A stretch of DNA of 64,000 nt from JANELJ01 sp024511395 (GTDB lineage: Bacteria; Pseudomonadota; Gammaproteobacteria; GRL18). Shown here piece after piece: positions 8,649 through 17,996 of this stretch (positions are counted from its first letter, which is position 1; the number at the start of each line of letters is the position of its first letter). The translations under genes and the position numbers were made by a program. Under the pieces are notes generated by a model. The model searched no databases, had not been told where the DNA came from, and saw only the letters and a program-made list of their open reading frames with translations. The stretch covers positions 2,790,001 to 2,854,000 of the forward strand of contig OY820613.1 of the NCBI GenBank assembly GCA_963681975.1, in the 5' to 3' direction.

Positions 8649-9757
8649 GACAGGTCTGCCTTAGAAGATTTATGCGTACTTAACTGCTCCAGAGTACTGA
8701 ACACCAGCTCTGGTGTTAATTTTTGCAGGCAGTTAGTATGCCCCAATGGGCAGGTACGTTTAAAACAAGGGCTGCATTCCAGGTTCAGGCTGACGGTTTT
8801 ACTGTTCTTGCCCAGCGGCGGCGTGAAATTCGGATCGCTGGAGCCATAAACACCCACTACAGGTACACCTAATGCTGCTGCCATATGCATCAGACCGGAA
8901 TCATTACTCACTACCATGCTGCTGACGGACATCAGGTCAATGGCTTGTGCCAGTTCAGTTTTACCGCACAGACTGACGGCAGAAGGAGCATTGATTAGTT
9001 TTAAAATCTCCTCACCAATAGCCTGATCTTTCTGTGAACCAAATATCCATACCTGCCAGCCCTGAGAGATTTTTTCCCTAGCCAGTTGAGCATAATGACG
9101 GGCCGGCCATTGTTTCGCCGGTCCGTATTCAGCACCGGGGCACAGCGATAAAACAGGCTGAGCCTTAGTTAAAGCAAACTTCTGTAAGGCTTTATCCACC
9201 TGCTCGGTTTTAACCTGCAGGCTCGGTACAGGGATATTATCCAGTTGACGGTATTGTGGCTGATACATCTGTGTTTTCGGATAGGCTAGAGCCGCAAAGC
9301 GCTGGACGGTCATAGTCAGCAGGGATTTGTCCAGTTTACAGATATCATTGAGCAGGCCATAGCGCATTTCACCAATATAACCGGTACGCTGTGATATTTT
9401 TGCCCAGAAGGGTATTAAGGCAGATTTAAGAGAGTTGGGAAGCAGGATGCATTGATCGTAGTGGCTTTTCTGCAGAGCACGTCCCAGACGATAACGCATT
9501 TTTAACTGCAAAACTCCATGTCCCAAAGGCATGGCAATAAATTCACTGACCTGGGGCATACGCTCAAGCAGTGCGCCGCTCCAGTTGGGCGCCATTACAT
9601 CAATCTGGCAGTTGGGTTCCTGCTGTTTAAGCAGTATAAACAGACTTTGCGCCATAACCATGTCGCCGACCCAGGAGGGACCGATAATTAATATCCTGCG
9701 CGAAGCACTAGTCAAGTCAGTCAAATTATTCTCGGTATAATAATAACCTGAAATCAA
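8645..9757 (-). CDS. waaF: LPS heptosyltransferase II
   Basis: A 370-residue GT9 enzyme adding the second heptose of the inner core. RILIIGPSWVGDMVMAQSLF (about residues 21-40) is the WaaF N-terminal signature, and SNDSGLMHMAAALGVPVVGV is the donor-binding motif. A leader of about 18 residues precedes the usual start. The next possible starts are internal, so the annotated ATG may be slightly upstream of the true one. It overlaps the zinc-finger gene by 4 bp and waaC by 4 bp. Confidence 0.92.
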   Translation of the reverse strand: MISGYYYTENNLTDLTSASRRILIIGPSWVGDMVMAQSLFILLKQQEPNCQIDVMAPNWSGALLERMPQVSEFIAMPLGHGVLQLKMRYRLGRALQKSHYDQCILLPNSLKSALIPFWAKISQRTGYIGEMRYGLLNDICKLDKSLLTMTVQRFAALAYPKTQMYQPQYRQLDNIPVPSLQVKTEQVDKALQKFALTKAQPVLSLCPGAEYGPAKQWPARHYAQLAREKISQGWQVWIFGSQKDQAIGEEILKLINAPSAVSLCGKTELAQAIDLMSVSSMVVSNDSGLMHMAAALGVPVVGVYGSSDPNFTPPLGKNSKTVSLNLECSPCFKRTCPLGHTNCLQKLTPELVFSTLEQLSTHKSSKADLS

Positions 9758-9969
9758 GCTTTAAGCAGATATTCTGCACCACAGTAAGGACATTTGGCAT
9801 GGCCACTGTTTTCCTTAATGGGCAGATAAACCCTAGGATGAGAATTCCACAGGCTGGTACCGGGCATGGGGCAGTGTGCAGGCAGATCCGATTCTTTCAG
9901 CTCATAACGGTTACTGACATTAGGAGTGGCCAGATCTTCTGCTAATTCTTCTATTGCTGCATTATCCAT
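9754..9969 (-). CDS. CHCC zinc-finger domain protein
   Basis: A 71-residue protein matching the zf-CHCC family. The ligand pattern is CPMPGTSLWNSHPRVYLPI followed by CPYCGAEY: one Cys, one His and two Cys. The family resembles the zinc-binding part of mitochondrial complex I subunit NDUFS6. In many gammaproteobacteria it lies exactly between ilvE and waaF, as here. The molecular role in bacteria is unclear. It overlaps waaF by 4 bp. Confidence 0.85.
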   Translation of the reverse strand: MDNAAIEELAEDLATPNVSNRYELKESDLPAHCPMPGTSLWNSHPRVYLPIKENSGHAKCPYCGAEYLLKA

Positions 9970-10025
9970 ATTAATTCCTGATATATAAGTTAACCTAAAA
10001 CCTTGTACCTAAAACCTTTAACCTT

Positions 10026-10952
10026 CTATCCTTTAACCAGCGTCTGCCATTCCGGATACTTGTCCCGACGACCATAAACCTGGTCAAAATACATGCTCTG
10101 TAATTGTTCGGTTATCGGTCCACGGGTACCGCTGCCAATAGTCCGATTATCCAGTTCACGAATCGGTGTGACTTCAGCCGCCGACCCGGTAAAGAAAGCT
10201 TCATCAGCACTATAGACTTCATCACGGGTTATGCGTTTTTCAACAATCTCATAACCCAGTTCTGCAGCCAGGATAAAGATAGTATCCCGAGTAATGCCTT
10301 CCAGAGCTGATGTCAGATCCGGGGTAAAAATTTTACCATTGCGGACAATAAAGATATTTTCTCCGGAACCTTCGGCCACAAAGCCGTCCACATCAAGTAA
10401 TAAGGCTTCATCATAGCCGTCTGTCAGGGCTTCCTGCAGAGCCAGCATGGAGTTCATATAGTTGCCGTTGGCCTTGGCCTTACACATGGTAATATTGACA
10501 TGATGGCGGGTAAATGAGGAAGTGCGGATACGGATCCCTTTTTCCAGATTCTCATCACCCAGATAGGTACCCCATTCCCAGGCGGCAACCATGACGTGGT
10601 TTTTCAGATTGTCGGCACGCAGTCCCATGCCTTCACTGCCGTAAAAGGCCATGGGACGGATATAGGCAGAGTCCAGGTTATTCTGGGCCACCACTGCTTT
10701 GGTTGCTTCGTTAATAGTGTCTTTATCAAAGGGCATGGGCATGTTGAGAATATGCGCAGAACGAAACAGGCGATCCGTATGTTCCTGCAGACGAAATATC
10801 GCCGTGCCTTTATCAGTCTGATAAGCACGTTCACCTTCAAATACCCCCATTCCATAATGCAGGGTATGGGTTAAAACATGCACTTTGGCCTCACGCCAGG
10901 GAACCATCTCCCCGTCCAGCCAGATGACCCCGTCACGGTCAGCCATCGACAT
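10026..10952 (-). CDS. ilvE: Branched-chain amino-acid aminotransferase
   Basis: A class IV PLP-dependent aminotransferase catalysing the last step of leucine, isoleucine and valine synthesis in the cytosol. The start is set at 10952 (MSMADRDGVIWLDGE) because AAGGAG lies 7 nt upstream; an in-frame TTG 6 bp earlier is unlikely. Family motifs include HVLTHTLHYGMGVFEG, the PLP-lysine region CKAKANGNYMNS, and EGSGENIFIV. The length of 308 residues is normal. It heads the LPS operon, separated from the zinc-finger gene by 56 bp. The IS-free synteny neighbour is glnE, now separated by a DUF2442 gene and an IS. Confidence 0.95.
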   Translation of the reverse strand: MSMADRDGVIWLDGEMVPWREAKVHVLTHTLHYGMGVFEGERAYQTDKGTAIFRLQEHTDRLFRSAHILNMPMPFDKDTINEATKAVVAQNNLDSAYIRPMAFYGSEGMGLRADNLKNHVMVAAWEWGTYLGDENLEKGIRIRTSSFTRHHVNITMCKAKANGNYMNSMLALQEALTDGYDEALLLDVDGFVAEGSGENIFIVRNGKIFTPDLTSALEGITRDTIFILAAELGYEIVEKRITRDEVYSADEAFFTGSAAEVTPIRELDNRTIGSGTRGPITEQLQSMYFDQVYGRRDKYPEWQTLVKG

Positions 10953-11116
10953 AAGCAAACTCCTTGATAAATCTGAATTTCAAACCTTGTATTCTACACT
11001 ATGGGGGGAATTTGCTCCATGGGCAAAAGGGGATTATTTTTTACGGCAAGTAAAAAAATTTTAAGTTTAGTGCTATGATTTTTTCTGAACAGGATGTTTA
11101 AAGTAACTTTTTAATA

Positions 11117-11389
11117 ATGATTATTAGTATTGTAAATGCGAAATACCTAGATAATTACCGGATAGAATTACATTTTTCCGATCATACTTATGGTGTGCTG
11201 GATTTCTCCTGGCTTCTGGATATTAATAGTCAACTAACCCAGCCATTACATGATCCGGAATATTTTAAGACCTTTTTTCTTGATTATGGTGCCCTGTGCT
11301 GGAAAAACTCTCTGGAATTCAGCACCGAGTCTCTGCAGCAAAGATTAATTCAAAATAATGCTCTGTTTAAAGAAGAAAGTGCCACCTGA
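11117..11389 (+). CDS. DUF2442 domain protein
   Basis: A 90-residue protein with the DUF2442 pattern: an N-terminal YRIELHFSDHTYGVLDFSWL and a DYGALCWKNSLEFSTESLQQR segment. Members are small, of unknown function, and often sit beside DUF4160 or toxin-antitoxin-like genes; no such partner is visible here. It is divergent from ilvE and ends 40 bp before IS copy 3. Confidence 0.75.
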   Translation: MIISIVNAKYLDNYRIELHFSDHTYGVLDFSWLLDINSQLTQPLHDPEYFKTFFLDYGALCWKNSLEFSTESLQQRLIQNNALFKEESAT

Positions 11390-11491
11390 TTTTTAAGGTT
11401 ATTTTGAACTTAAGGCTATATCATACTTAGTCCGACCTGAATAAATCATAGCACATTGATTTATAAGGAAATATTGGCGATTTGTGGGTTT

Positions 11492-11540
11492 TAAATTTGC
11501 AGGTTTTTGGTAAAATAAGCCTTATTGCCTTGCAAATTTC
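11492..11540 (+). promoter_or_regulatory. Conserved hairpin upstream of the IS transposase start
   Basis: AAATTTGCAGG and CCTTGCAAATTT pair across an inner stem formed by GGTAAAATAAG and CTTATTGCC, about 10 bp before the ATG. The same structure is present in every copy that keeps its 5' end. By analogy with other IS it may limit transposase expression by folding in read-through transcripts; this is inference. Confidence 0.6.
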
Positions 11541-11549
11541 CAGACCAGA

Positions 11550-12893
11550 ATGAAGCCAGAGAAACAGCCAAAAATACCTCAGGAAGACCTGTTCAGGATG
11601 CGCCTTGAAAACATGCTGGACATAAACCATGAGTTGATTAAGTTATCAAAACACATAGACTGGGAAAGTCCTGATAAAGAATGGGGCGCTTTGTTTGTAT
11701 CCACTAAAGGTGCTCCTGCCATACGCACTCGATTGATTGCAGGATTGCATTACCTGAAACACCTGCATGATTTATCAGATAAACAGGTAGTAAAAGGCTG
11801 GACAGAAAATCCGTACTGGCAATATTTTTGTGGAGAAGAATACTTTCAGCATAAGATGCCCATACACCCTGTGACCATGACCAAATGGCGTAACCGGCCG
11901 GGTAAGTCAGGCAGTGAAAAATTACTGATTGAAACCATTAAAGCCGGACTAAAGAGTAAAACCATAAAGCCTGGCAGTTTAAAGAAAGTCACGGTAGATA
12001 CTACCGTACAGGAAAAGAACATCGCTTTTCCAACCGATTCAAAGCTCCTGAACAAAGCCAGAGAAAACCTGGTTAAACTGTCCAAAGAGCACGGTATTAA
12101 ACTGCGTCAGAACTATAATCGGGTTGGGCCGCAATATGTACTAATGGCCAGTCGTTATGCTCATGCAAAACAGTTTAAACGCATGAAGAAAATGAACAAT
12201 AAACTGAAATCCCGTTTAGGTCGTGTTAAACGGGATATTGAACGACAACTGCCCAACTATTCCGTTGATATTCAGTCTCTGTTTGAAGTAGCTCTAAAAC
12301 AGGCTCAGAAACTGATTGAGCAGGAGCAGCACAGTAAGAACAAGCTTTACAGTTTACATGCACCTGAAGTCGAGTGTATCAGTAAAGGCAAAGCTCATAA
12401 GCCTTATGAATTTGGAGTTAAAGCCAGTATCGCGGTAACTAACAAGGAAGGCTTTGTTATTGGCGCTCAAAGTTGTCCGGGCAATCCTTATGATGGACAT
12501 ACCTTGCTGCCACAACTGGAACAGATAAAACAGTTTACAGCCGTACAACCGGAACAGTGCTTTGTTGAGCGGGGTTATCGTGGACATGAAGTAAAAGACA
12601 CTAAAGTTTTTATCTCAGGTCAGAAGCGAGGCGTTACCCGAAGTATTAAAAAGGCATTAAAACGGCGCAGTGCGATTGAGCCTGAAATCGGTCATATGAA
12701 AAACGATGGCCGTTTAGATTGCTGCTACCTCAAAGGTGCAGTCGGTGATGCCATTAATGTGGTTATGGTAGCCGCTGGACATAACTTAAGAAAGCTCCTC
12801 AATAAGCTCCGGCTTTTGTGGCTCAAAATTATTTCCGGTTTGATGGGATATTTTATCAAACCAGAACAATCAGCCGCTTTAAACCTGGCTTGA
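11550..12893 (+). CDS. IS5-family transposase (copy 3)
   Basis: An intact 447-residue DDE transposase. Catalytic acids are expected in VTVDTTVQEK (about residue 150), in the FV(D/E)RGYRGHE motif (about 347) and in IEPEIGHMKNDGR (about 385). This copy has FVERGYRGHE instead of FVDRGYRGHE, a conservative Asp to Glu change at the probable second catalytic residue that could abolish activity. A coiled region KRMKKMNNKLKSRLGRVKR lies between the first and second acids. Confidence 0.93.
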   Translation: MKPEKQPKIPQEDLFRMRLENMLDINHELIKLSKHIDWESPDKEWGALFVSTKGAPAIRTRLIAGLHYLKHLHDLSDKQVVKGWTENPYWQYFCGEEYFQHKMPIHPVTMTKWRNRPGKSGSEKLLIETIKAGLKSKTIKPGSLKKVTVDTTVQEKNIAFPTDSKLLNKARENLVKLSKEHGIKLRQNYNRVGPQYVLMASRYAHAKQFKRMKKMNNKLKSRLGRVKRDIERQLPNYSVDIQSLFEVALKQAQKLIEQEQHSKNKLYSLHAPEVECISKGKAHKPYEFGVKASIAVTNKEGFVIGAQSCPGNPYDGHTLLPQLEQIKQFTAVQPEQCFVERGYRGHEVKDTKVFISGQKRGVTRSIKKALKRRSAIEPEIGHMKNDGRLDCCYLKGAVGDAINVVMVAAGHNLRKLLNKLRLLWLKIISGLMGYFIKPEQSAALNLA

Positions 12894-12930
12894 TGTCAGG
12901 CTTAAAACGGTATTATTCAGGTTGAACTAC

Positions 12931-15834
12931 TTACTCCATAATCTCTTTCCAGTACTGCTGAACTTTTCTGCGCTGCTGTGCAAATTCTTCTTTTGCAACC
13001 ACACCGGAGACTTCCTGCAGGCTGAGCTGGTGCAGGCGGGCGCGGAACTGGCGGTAGCACTGGCTTAGTTCATCCACTGCTATCCGACTTAAAATACCGG
13101 TTTCAGCCAGGGTTTCAAGGATACGAATATTATCCGTCCAGGCCAGTAACTGCGGGTGCTGAGCCGCATTTTTTAATACCAGATACTGGACCATAAATTC
13201 AATATCGGCAATGCCGCCAAAGCCCTGTTTGATATCAAACATTCCGGTTTTCTTTTTGACCAGCGCCTCGCGCATTTTTTTGCGCATATCCCGTACTTCC
13301 TGTTTCAGGATTTCTGGATCCCGTTTAATACTTAAAATTTCCTGACGGATGGCACGATAATCTTCCTCCAGCCGTTCATCCCCGCCAACAAAACGGGCCC
13401 GAACCAGAGCCTGGTGTTCCCAAGTCCAGGCTTTTTCCAGCTCGTATTCCCTGAATGCCTTAAAACTATTAACAATTAAACCGGAATTACCATTGGGTCT
13501 GAGGCGCATATCGGCTTCGTATAAGGTGCCAGCCGGGGTCTGGGTCTGTAAAATATGCATAATTCTAAGGGACAGGCGGGAGAAAAACTGCATATTATCC
13601 ACCTCCCTTGAATTTTCTGCTTCAGCATTGGTATGACCGCCGTTATAGGCATTAGAAAACAGGAAAACCATATCCAGATCAGAGCTATAGCCCAGCTCTA
13701 TACCGCCCAGTTTACCAAAGCCCAGCATAATAAACCCGGCACCGAACTGCGGCGGCTGATCGGTACAGGCCTTCTCAAGATCCTTGAGCTGCGGCTCACC
13801 ATACCGGCTGACCATATCATGCCAAGCGGTCTGCAGTACAAAATACAGAATCACCTCAGCAATCCAGGTTAAGTGATCACTTACTTTCATTAAAGATATT
13901 GAACTGGCAACATCGGCTGCCGCCACTCTGAGCACATGGCTTTGCTTGAAATAACGCAGCACATCCATTCGCTGTTCCAGATCATCCAGTGGAACAGCCT
14001 GTATTTTCTGCTCCAGTTCAGCAAATAAGTGCTCACGGTTTAAGGGGGCATAAAGAATTCTGGGATCCAGCAGTTCGTCAAATAAGGCTGGATGACGACT
14101 GAGCAGGCGAGTGATCCAGGAGCTGCCGGAACAGAGTTTGAGCAGTTGTGACAGCCCCAGCGGGTTTTCCACCAGTAATGACATATACACTGAGCGGCGG
14201 CAGATACTCTCAATCACATCCATTATGCGTTTAAAGGTGGTTTCACTGTTTTCCACCTGAGCCACAGCCTTTAATACCAGCGGCATTAGCCGATCCAGTC
14301 GACTGGTGCCCTCTTTGGACATTTTTTTATACAGACTGGAACCCCGGAAACTGGCCAGCAGGCGAACAATTTCCTGGCCATCGCTATAGCCCAGTTCGTT
14401 TAAAATGGCGGCAGAACGTTCATCACTTAAACCGGCCTGCCAGATCCCCTGTACTTCATCATCAATATTTTTTCCGTCATCAGCCTGCGGTTCCTGGAAC
14501 AATTGTTCAAAATGGCTTTGCACCGTGTTACGGATAACATTTAGGTCCTGTACAAAGCTGTCCCAGTCCGCATAGCCCATACCCCTGGCAATACGGGCAC
14601 GGGTATAATCCGTATCCGGCAGATTATGAGTCTGCTGATCATTGATCTGCTGGATACGATGTTCGGTACGGCGCAGAAAATCATAGGCTTCCAGTAATTC
14701 ATTTACCACAAATTCCGGCAGCAAGTTCTGTTCACCCAGATAAACCAGTACTTTCTGAACCTGTCGTTCCTGCAGACGCTCATCACGACCGCCACGCAGT
14801 AACTGAAAGGCCTGAGCCAGAAACTCAATTTCCCGGATACCGCCGGCACCCAGTTTGACATTATGTTCTTTCTTTTTCTGTTTGACTTCATGAGCAATCA
14901 TGGACTTCATTTCACGCAGAGACTCAAATACAGAAAAATCAATATAGCGCCGGTAAACAAAGGGAATTAACAAAGTACGCAGATACTGCCGGTCCGCTTC
15001 CTCGCCTGTAATCATTCTGGCCTTAATCAGGGCATAACGCTCCCATTCCCGGCCGTGGGTGGTGTAATATTCTTCTAGGGAACCATAGGTCACCACCAGC
15101 GGGCCGCTCTGACCAAAGGGGCGCAGGCGCATATCCACCCGGAACACAAAGCCATCGGCCGTTTTCTGATCCAGCGCCTTGATTAAACGCTGTCCCAGCT
15201 TGATAAAGTATTCATTATGGCTGATGCTGCGCGGTCCGTTAACCGTCTGACCATGCTCTGCAAAGGCAAAAATAAGGTCTACATCGGAAGAAAAATTCAG
15301 TTCATAGGCACCCAGCTTACCCATACCAATAACCACCAGGGGGATCACCCGGCCTGCACTGTCCAGCGGAGTACCCAGTTCCTGCTGCTGTTTCCTGTCC
15401 AGCCAGTCCAGTGCCTGGCGAATAGTACAGTTGGCCAGTTCAGTTAATTCAGACAGAACCTCATTTAACGGCGCTAGGCCATTAATATCCCGCCAGGTAA
15501 TACGCACCATCTGCTGATTGCGAAACTGGCGCAGTACCTTATAGAGCTCCTGTTCCGTATTAACCGCCTGCAGGGATTGAGACAGCATTTGCGCCATTTC
15601 ATCCGCCTCAACAGAACGATGGTACAGACCATCAGCCCATTGCTGCGCAATGGCTTCAAGGTGATGAATCAGCTGGCGTTCCACATAATCGCTGCAGACC
15701 AGAACTTTAAGCCAGTATTGCAGCCCCTGCTCCGGCATGTTTTCCAGAACCGTACCGGAAATGGTCCGGGTAAATTTGTCTCGGGCTTTAGCTAATGGTT
15801 CGGTTAATTGAGTCGGGATGGTCTGTTCAGTCAT
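12931..15834 (-). CDS. glnE: Bifunctional glutamine synthetase adenylyltransferase/deadenylase
   Basis: A 967-residue protein that adenylylates and deadenylylates glutamine synthetase in response to PII state. It has two nucleotidyltransferase domains: the first with NFSSDVDLIFAF (about residues 180-191, deadenylylase), the second with GYSSDLDMVFLF (about 695-706, adenylylase). Two helical domains link them. The length matches the family (about 945-990). IS copy 3 inserted exactly at the stop codon, whose TAA is kept within the duplicated hexamer, so the protein is probably full length. Any downstream terminator has been displaced. Confidence 0.96.
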   Translation of the reverse strand: MTEQTIPTQLTEPLAKARDKFTRTISGTVLENMPEQGLQYWLKVLVCSDYVERQLIHHLEAIAQQWADGLYHRSVEADEMAQMLSQSLQAVNTEQELYKVLRQFRNQQMVRITWRDINGLAPLNEVLSELTELANCTIRQALDWLDRKQQQELGTPLDSAGRVIPLVVIGMGKLGAYELNFSSDVDLIFAFAEHGQTVNGPRSISHNEYFIKLGQRLIKALDQKTADGFVFRVDMRLRPFGQSGPLVVTYGSLEEYYTTHGREWERYALIKARMITGEEADRQYLRTLLIPFVYRRYIDFSVFESLREMKSMIAHEVKQKKKEHNVKLGAGGIREIEFLAQAFQLLRGGRDERLQERQVQKVLVYLGEQNLLPEFVVNELLEAYDFLRRTEHRIQQINDQQTHNLPDTDYTRARIARGMGYADWDSFVQDLNVIRNTVQSHFEQLFQEPQADDGKNIDDEVQGIWQAGLSDERSAAILNELGYSDGQEIVRLLASFRGSSLYKKMSKEGTSRLDRLMPLVLKAVAQVENSETTFKRIMDVIESICRRSVYMSLLVENPLGLSQLLKLCSGSSWITRLLSRHPALFDELLDPRILYAPLNREHLFAELEQKIQAVPLDDLEQRMDVLRYFKQSHVLRVAAADVASSISLMKVSDHLTWIAEVILYFVLQTAWHDMVSRYGEPQLKDLEKACTDQPPQFGAGFIMLGFGKLGGIELGYSSDLDMVFLFSNAYNGGHTNAEAENSREVDNMQFFSRLSLRIMHILQTQTPAGTLYEADMRLRPNGNSGLIVNSFKAFREYELEKAWTWEHQALVRARFVGGDERLEEDYRAIRQEILSIKRDPEILKQEVRDMRKKMREALVKKKTGMFDIKQGFGGIADIEFMVQYLVLKNAAQHPQLLAWTDNIRILETLAETGILSRIAVDELSQCYRQFRARLHQLSLQEVSGVVAKEEFAQQRRKVQQYWKEIME

Positions 15835-15977
15835 CTGTAAAATCTCTACTTGATGATAGTATTTAATATCGGTATTCGCGGGTAGAATGCCCGCACTCCC
15901 AGGGAGTGCTCCCAGTTATGAGTGATAAATGCTATTATCTGTAACCTTAATCATTAACGTTACAAAGGTATAGTTTA

Positions 15978-16811
15978 TTGGCTACTTATGCCATTGGCGA
16001 CATCCAGGGCTGTTTTGATGCCCTGGAATTTCTGCTGGAGAAAATTGCTTTTGATCCGCATAAAGACACCCTCTGGTTTGCCGGTGATCTGGTTAATCGC
16101 GGGGACAAGTCCCTGGAAACTCTGCATTTTATTAAAAACCTCGGGGAGCATGCTATATCCATACTGGGTAACCATGATTTAACCCTGCTGGCCTTATCAG
16201 AAGGCTGTGAAAATATTAAGCACCATACTCTGGATAATATTCTCAATGCACCGGATAGAACTGAGCTAATAGACTGGCTGCGTACTCAACCCCTGCTACA
16301 CCACGATAAAGCACTGGGTTATACCATGGTACATGCTGGCCTACCGCCGCAATGGGATTTAAAGCTGGCCCAACAATGTGCTCATGAAGTGGAACAGGTG
16401 CTGAGCGGTGATAATTATCGGGAATTTCTTGCCCATATGTTTGGTAATGAACCCCGTAAATGGAAAAACTCCCTACAAGGCTGGGATCGTCTGCGTTTTA
16501 TCACAAATAGTTTTACTCGGATGCGCTATTGTAAACCATCAGGCAAACTCAATTTTACTGACAAAGGCATTATTGGCAGTCAGAAAGAAGGTTATATTCC
16601 CTGGTATGAAGTCCCGAACAGAAAAAGTCAAGATTTAAAAATTATCTTTGGTCACTGGTCCACACTGTTCGGCCATACCAGCCAGCCTGATGTATTCGCC
16701 CTAGATACCGGCTGCCTCTGGAGCGGCAGTCTTACTGCCATGCGACTGGACAGTGCCGAACCGGAATTTGTAGCGGTGGAATGTGAAACTCCGGGGGAGT
16801 ATAGGGGGTAG
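15978..16811 (+). CDS. apaH: Symmetrical bis(5'-nucleosyl)-tetraphosphatase
   Basis: A 277-residue metallophosphatase hydrolysing Ap4A to two ADP. Metal-binding motifs GDIQGC (residues 7-12), GDLVNRGDKS (about 37-46) and GNHD (about 66-69) are all present, as is the later VHAGLPPQW. A TTG start is used (MATYAIGDIQGC), since the usual N-terminus begins right there and no ATG fits. It is divergent from glnE with 143 bp between them, which must hold both promoters. Confidence 0.94.
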   Translation: MATYAIGDIQGCFDALEFLLEKIAFDPHKDTLWFAGDLVNRGDKSLETLHFIKNLGEHAISILGNHDLTLLALSEGCENIKHHTLDNILNAPDRTELIDWLRTQPLLHHDKALGYTMVHAGLPPQWDLKLAQQCAHEVEQVLSGDNYREFLAHMFGNEPRKWKNSLQGWDRLRFITNSFTRMRYCKPSGKLNFTDKGIIGSQKEGYIPWYEVPNRKSQDLKIIFGHWSTLFGHTSQPDVFALDTGCLWSGSLTAMRLDSAEPEFVAVECETPGEYRG

Positions 16812-16859
16812 GTTTTAGGGAATTGAAGGGGGCATGGAATTTTTTGGTTTGAACTGCTA

Positions 16860-17994
16860 AATAGCTGATCCTAAAAGGTGTCCACCCTATAACCTTTTCT
16901 GTTGAATTTCAGAACCAGGAAACGGGGACACATTATTCATAAATTTTCTAACATCTTCCATCAGGCTTTTCATTGTTGAATGTCGATGATTTCTGGTTAC
17001 GGTATCATGTAACTGTTTCCATAATAGCTCTATTCTGTTTACTCAGGGGTGATAGGCTGGCTGAAATATCAGCTCAAACTTTTTATTATGGGACAGAAAT
17101 GTTTTCGTTATCTGGCTTTTATGTATAACATAATTATCCGCTATCAATCGGGTGGTTTTAGCCTGCCTGTATCTTTTTCTTAACTCTGCCATCAGGCGTA
17201 AAAACAGGAATGAATTTTTACTTTCCCATTCTACCCAGACAACCTGACCTGTTTTAGCATTCAGGGCACCGGCCAGATAATTCTTCTGGTTTGTTGTCCT
17301 TTTACAGACCAGAAACTGCCGATACGTGGATTTAAATCAACATCGGCTTCATCCACATAAAATACAGAATGCTCAGCATTGGCTGATTGCAAGGCTTTCT
17401 CTATCATCTTAATTTTAAGAGCTTTTTCCTTATCCTGTATGCATAGTGTCGGGCTGGCTCGTTTCCATTTTATACCCGGTTTAGGTAATAACCTCCGGAT
17501 AGTAGAAGAATGAATATGGGTCTGAAATTCCTTGTTGACCTGCCGGGTTAATAATTCCGAAGTCCATCTTGAGTTAAAACATCCAAATTCTTTCGGCTGT
17601 TTCTGAAACAGTTCCAGTAAACGGGTACTAATGGTTTCATTGATACTATAGGGTGTTCTGCCACGGTTTTCCGGAAACAGGGCTGATTCACCAAATTGTT
17701 CAAAGCGTTGTACCCATTTTCTTATGCTTGTTCGGCTGGCATTCAGTAATTGGGAAACCTGTTTCCTACTGTAGCACTGATGCAGGAGTAAAATAGCTTC
17801 AGCCCGACTTCTGTAGTTACCATCTTTATTAGATTGTACGACTTTTTTAACCGTCGGCGTACAGGACGGCTCAGTTCCGTTATAATATTATTCATACTTA
17901 AGCTTTATTTGATCAGGTTATTTTGGTTAATTTCTTTGTTCGATAAACAAAGCTTAAGTTCCATTTATATGGACACCATTTCGGAACAGTTATT
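16860..17994 (-). mobile_element. IS630-family element, degenerate
   Basis: Imperfect terminal repeats of about 27 bp bound this element. The left end begins AATAGCTGATCC and the right end, read inward, AATAACTGTTCC; both continue to GGTGTCC. A TA dinucleotide flanks each side (16858-16859 and 17995-17996), the target used by IS630/Tc1-type elements. The single transposase gene is broken. Confidence 0.85.
16887..17895 (-). pseudogene. IS630-family transposase, frameshifted
   Basis: The start at 17895 gives MNNIITELSRPVRRRLKK. The frame is then lost and resumes as SRAEAILLLHQCYSRKQV, a helix-turn-helix typical of IS630. Later come YVDEADVDLNPRIGSFW (catalytic Asp region) and LIFQPAYHP-stop-VNRIELLW. 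The in-frame TGA at 17043-17045 replaces the Trp expected in the YxPWxNxIE motif. At least one frameshift plus this stop make it inactive. Confidence 0.85.
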
Positions 17995-17996
17995 TA

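Larger units (their letters stand above)
11430..12927 (+). mobile_element. IS5-type element, copy 3 (complete, 1498 bp)
   Basis: The complete element is bounded by IRL GTCCGACCTGAATAA and IRR TTATTCAGGTTGAAC. The hexamer TACTTA is duplicated at 11424-11429 and 12928-12933. The right-hand hexamer contains the stop codon of glnE (12931-12933, minus strand), so the gene end is preserved. The single gene inside is convergent with glnE. Confidence 0.96.

Noticed and set aside
9975..10025. Short ACCTAAAACCTT repeats between ilvE and the zinc-finger gene as a possible riboswitch
   Set aside because: Only two imperfect units, no stable structure or conserved motif; probably simple sequence.
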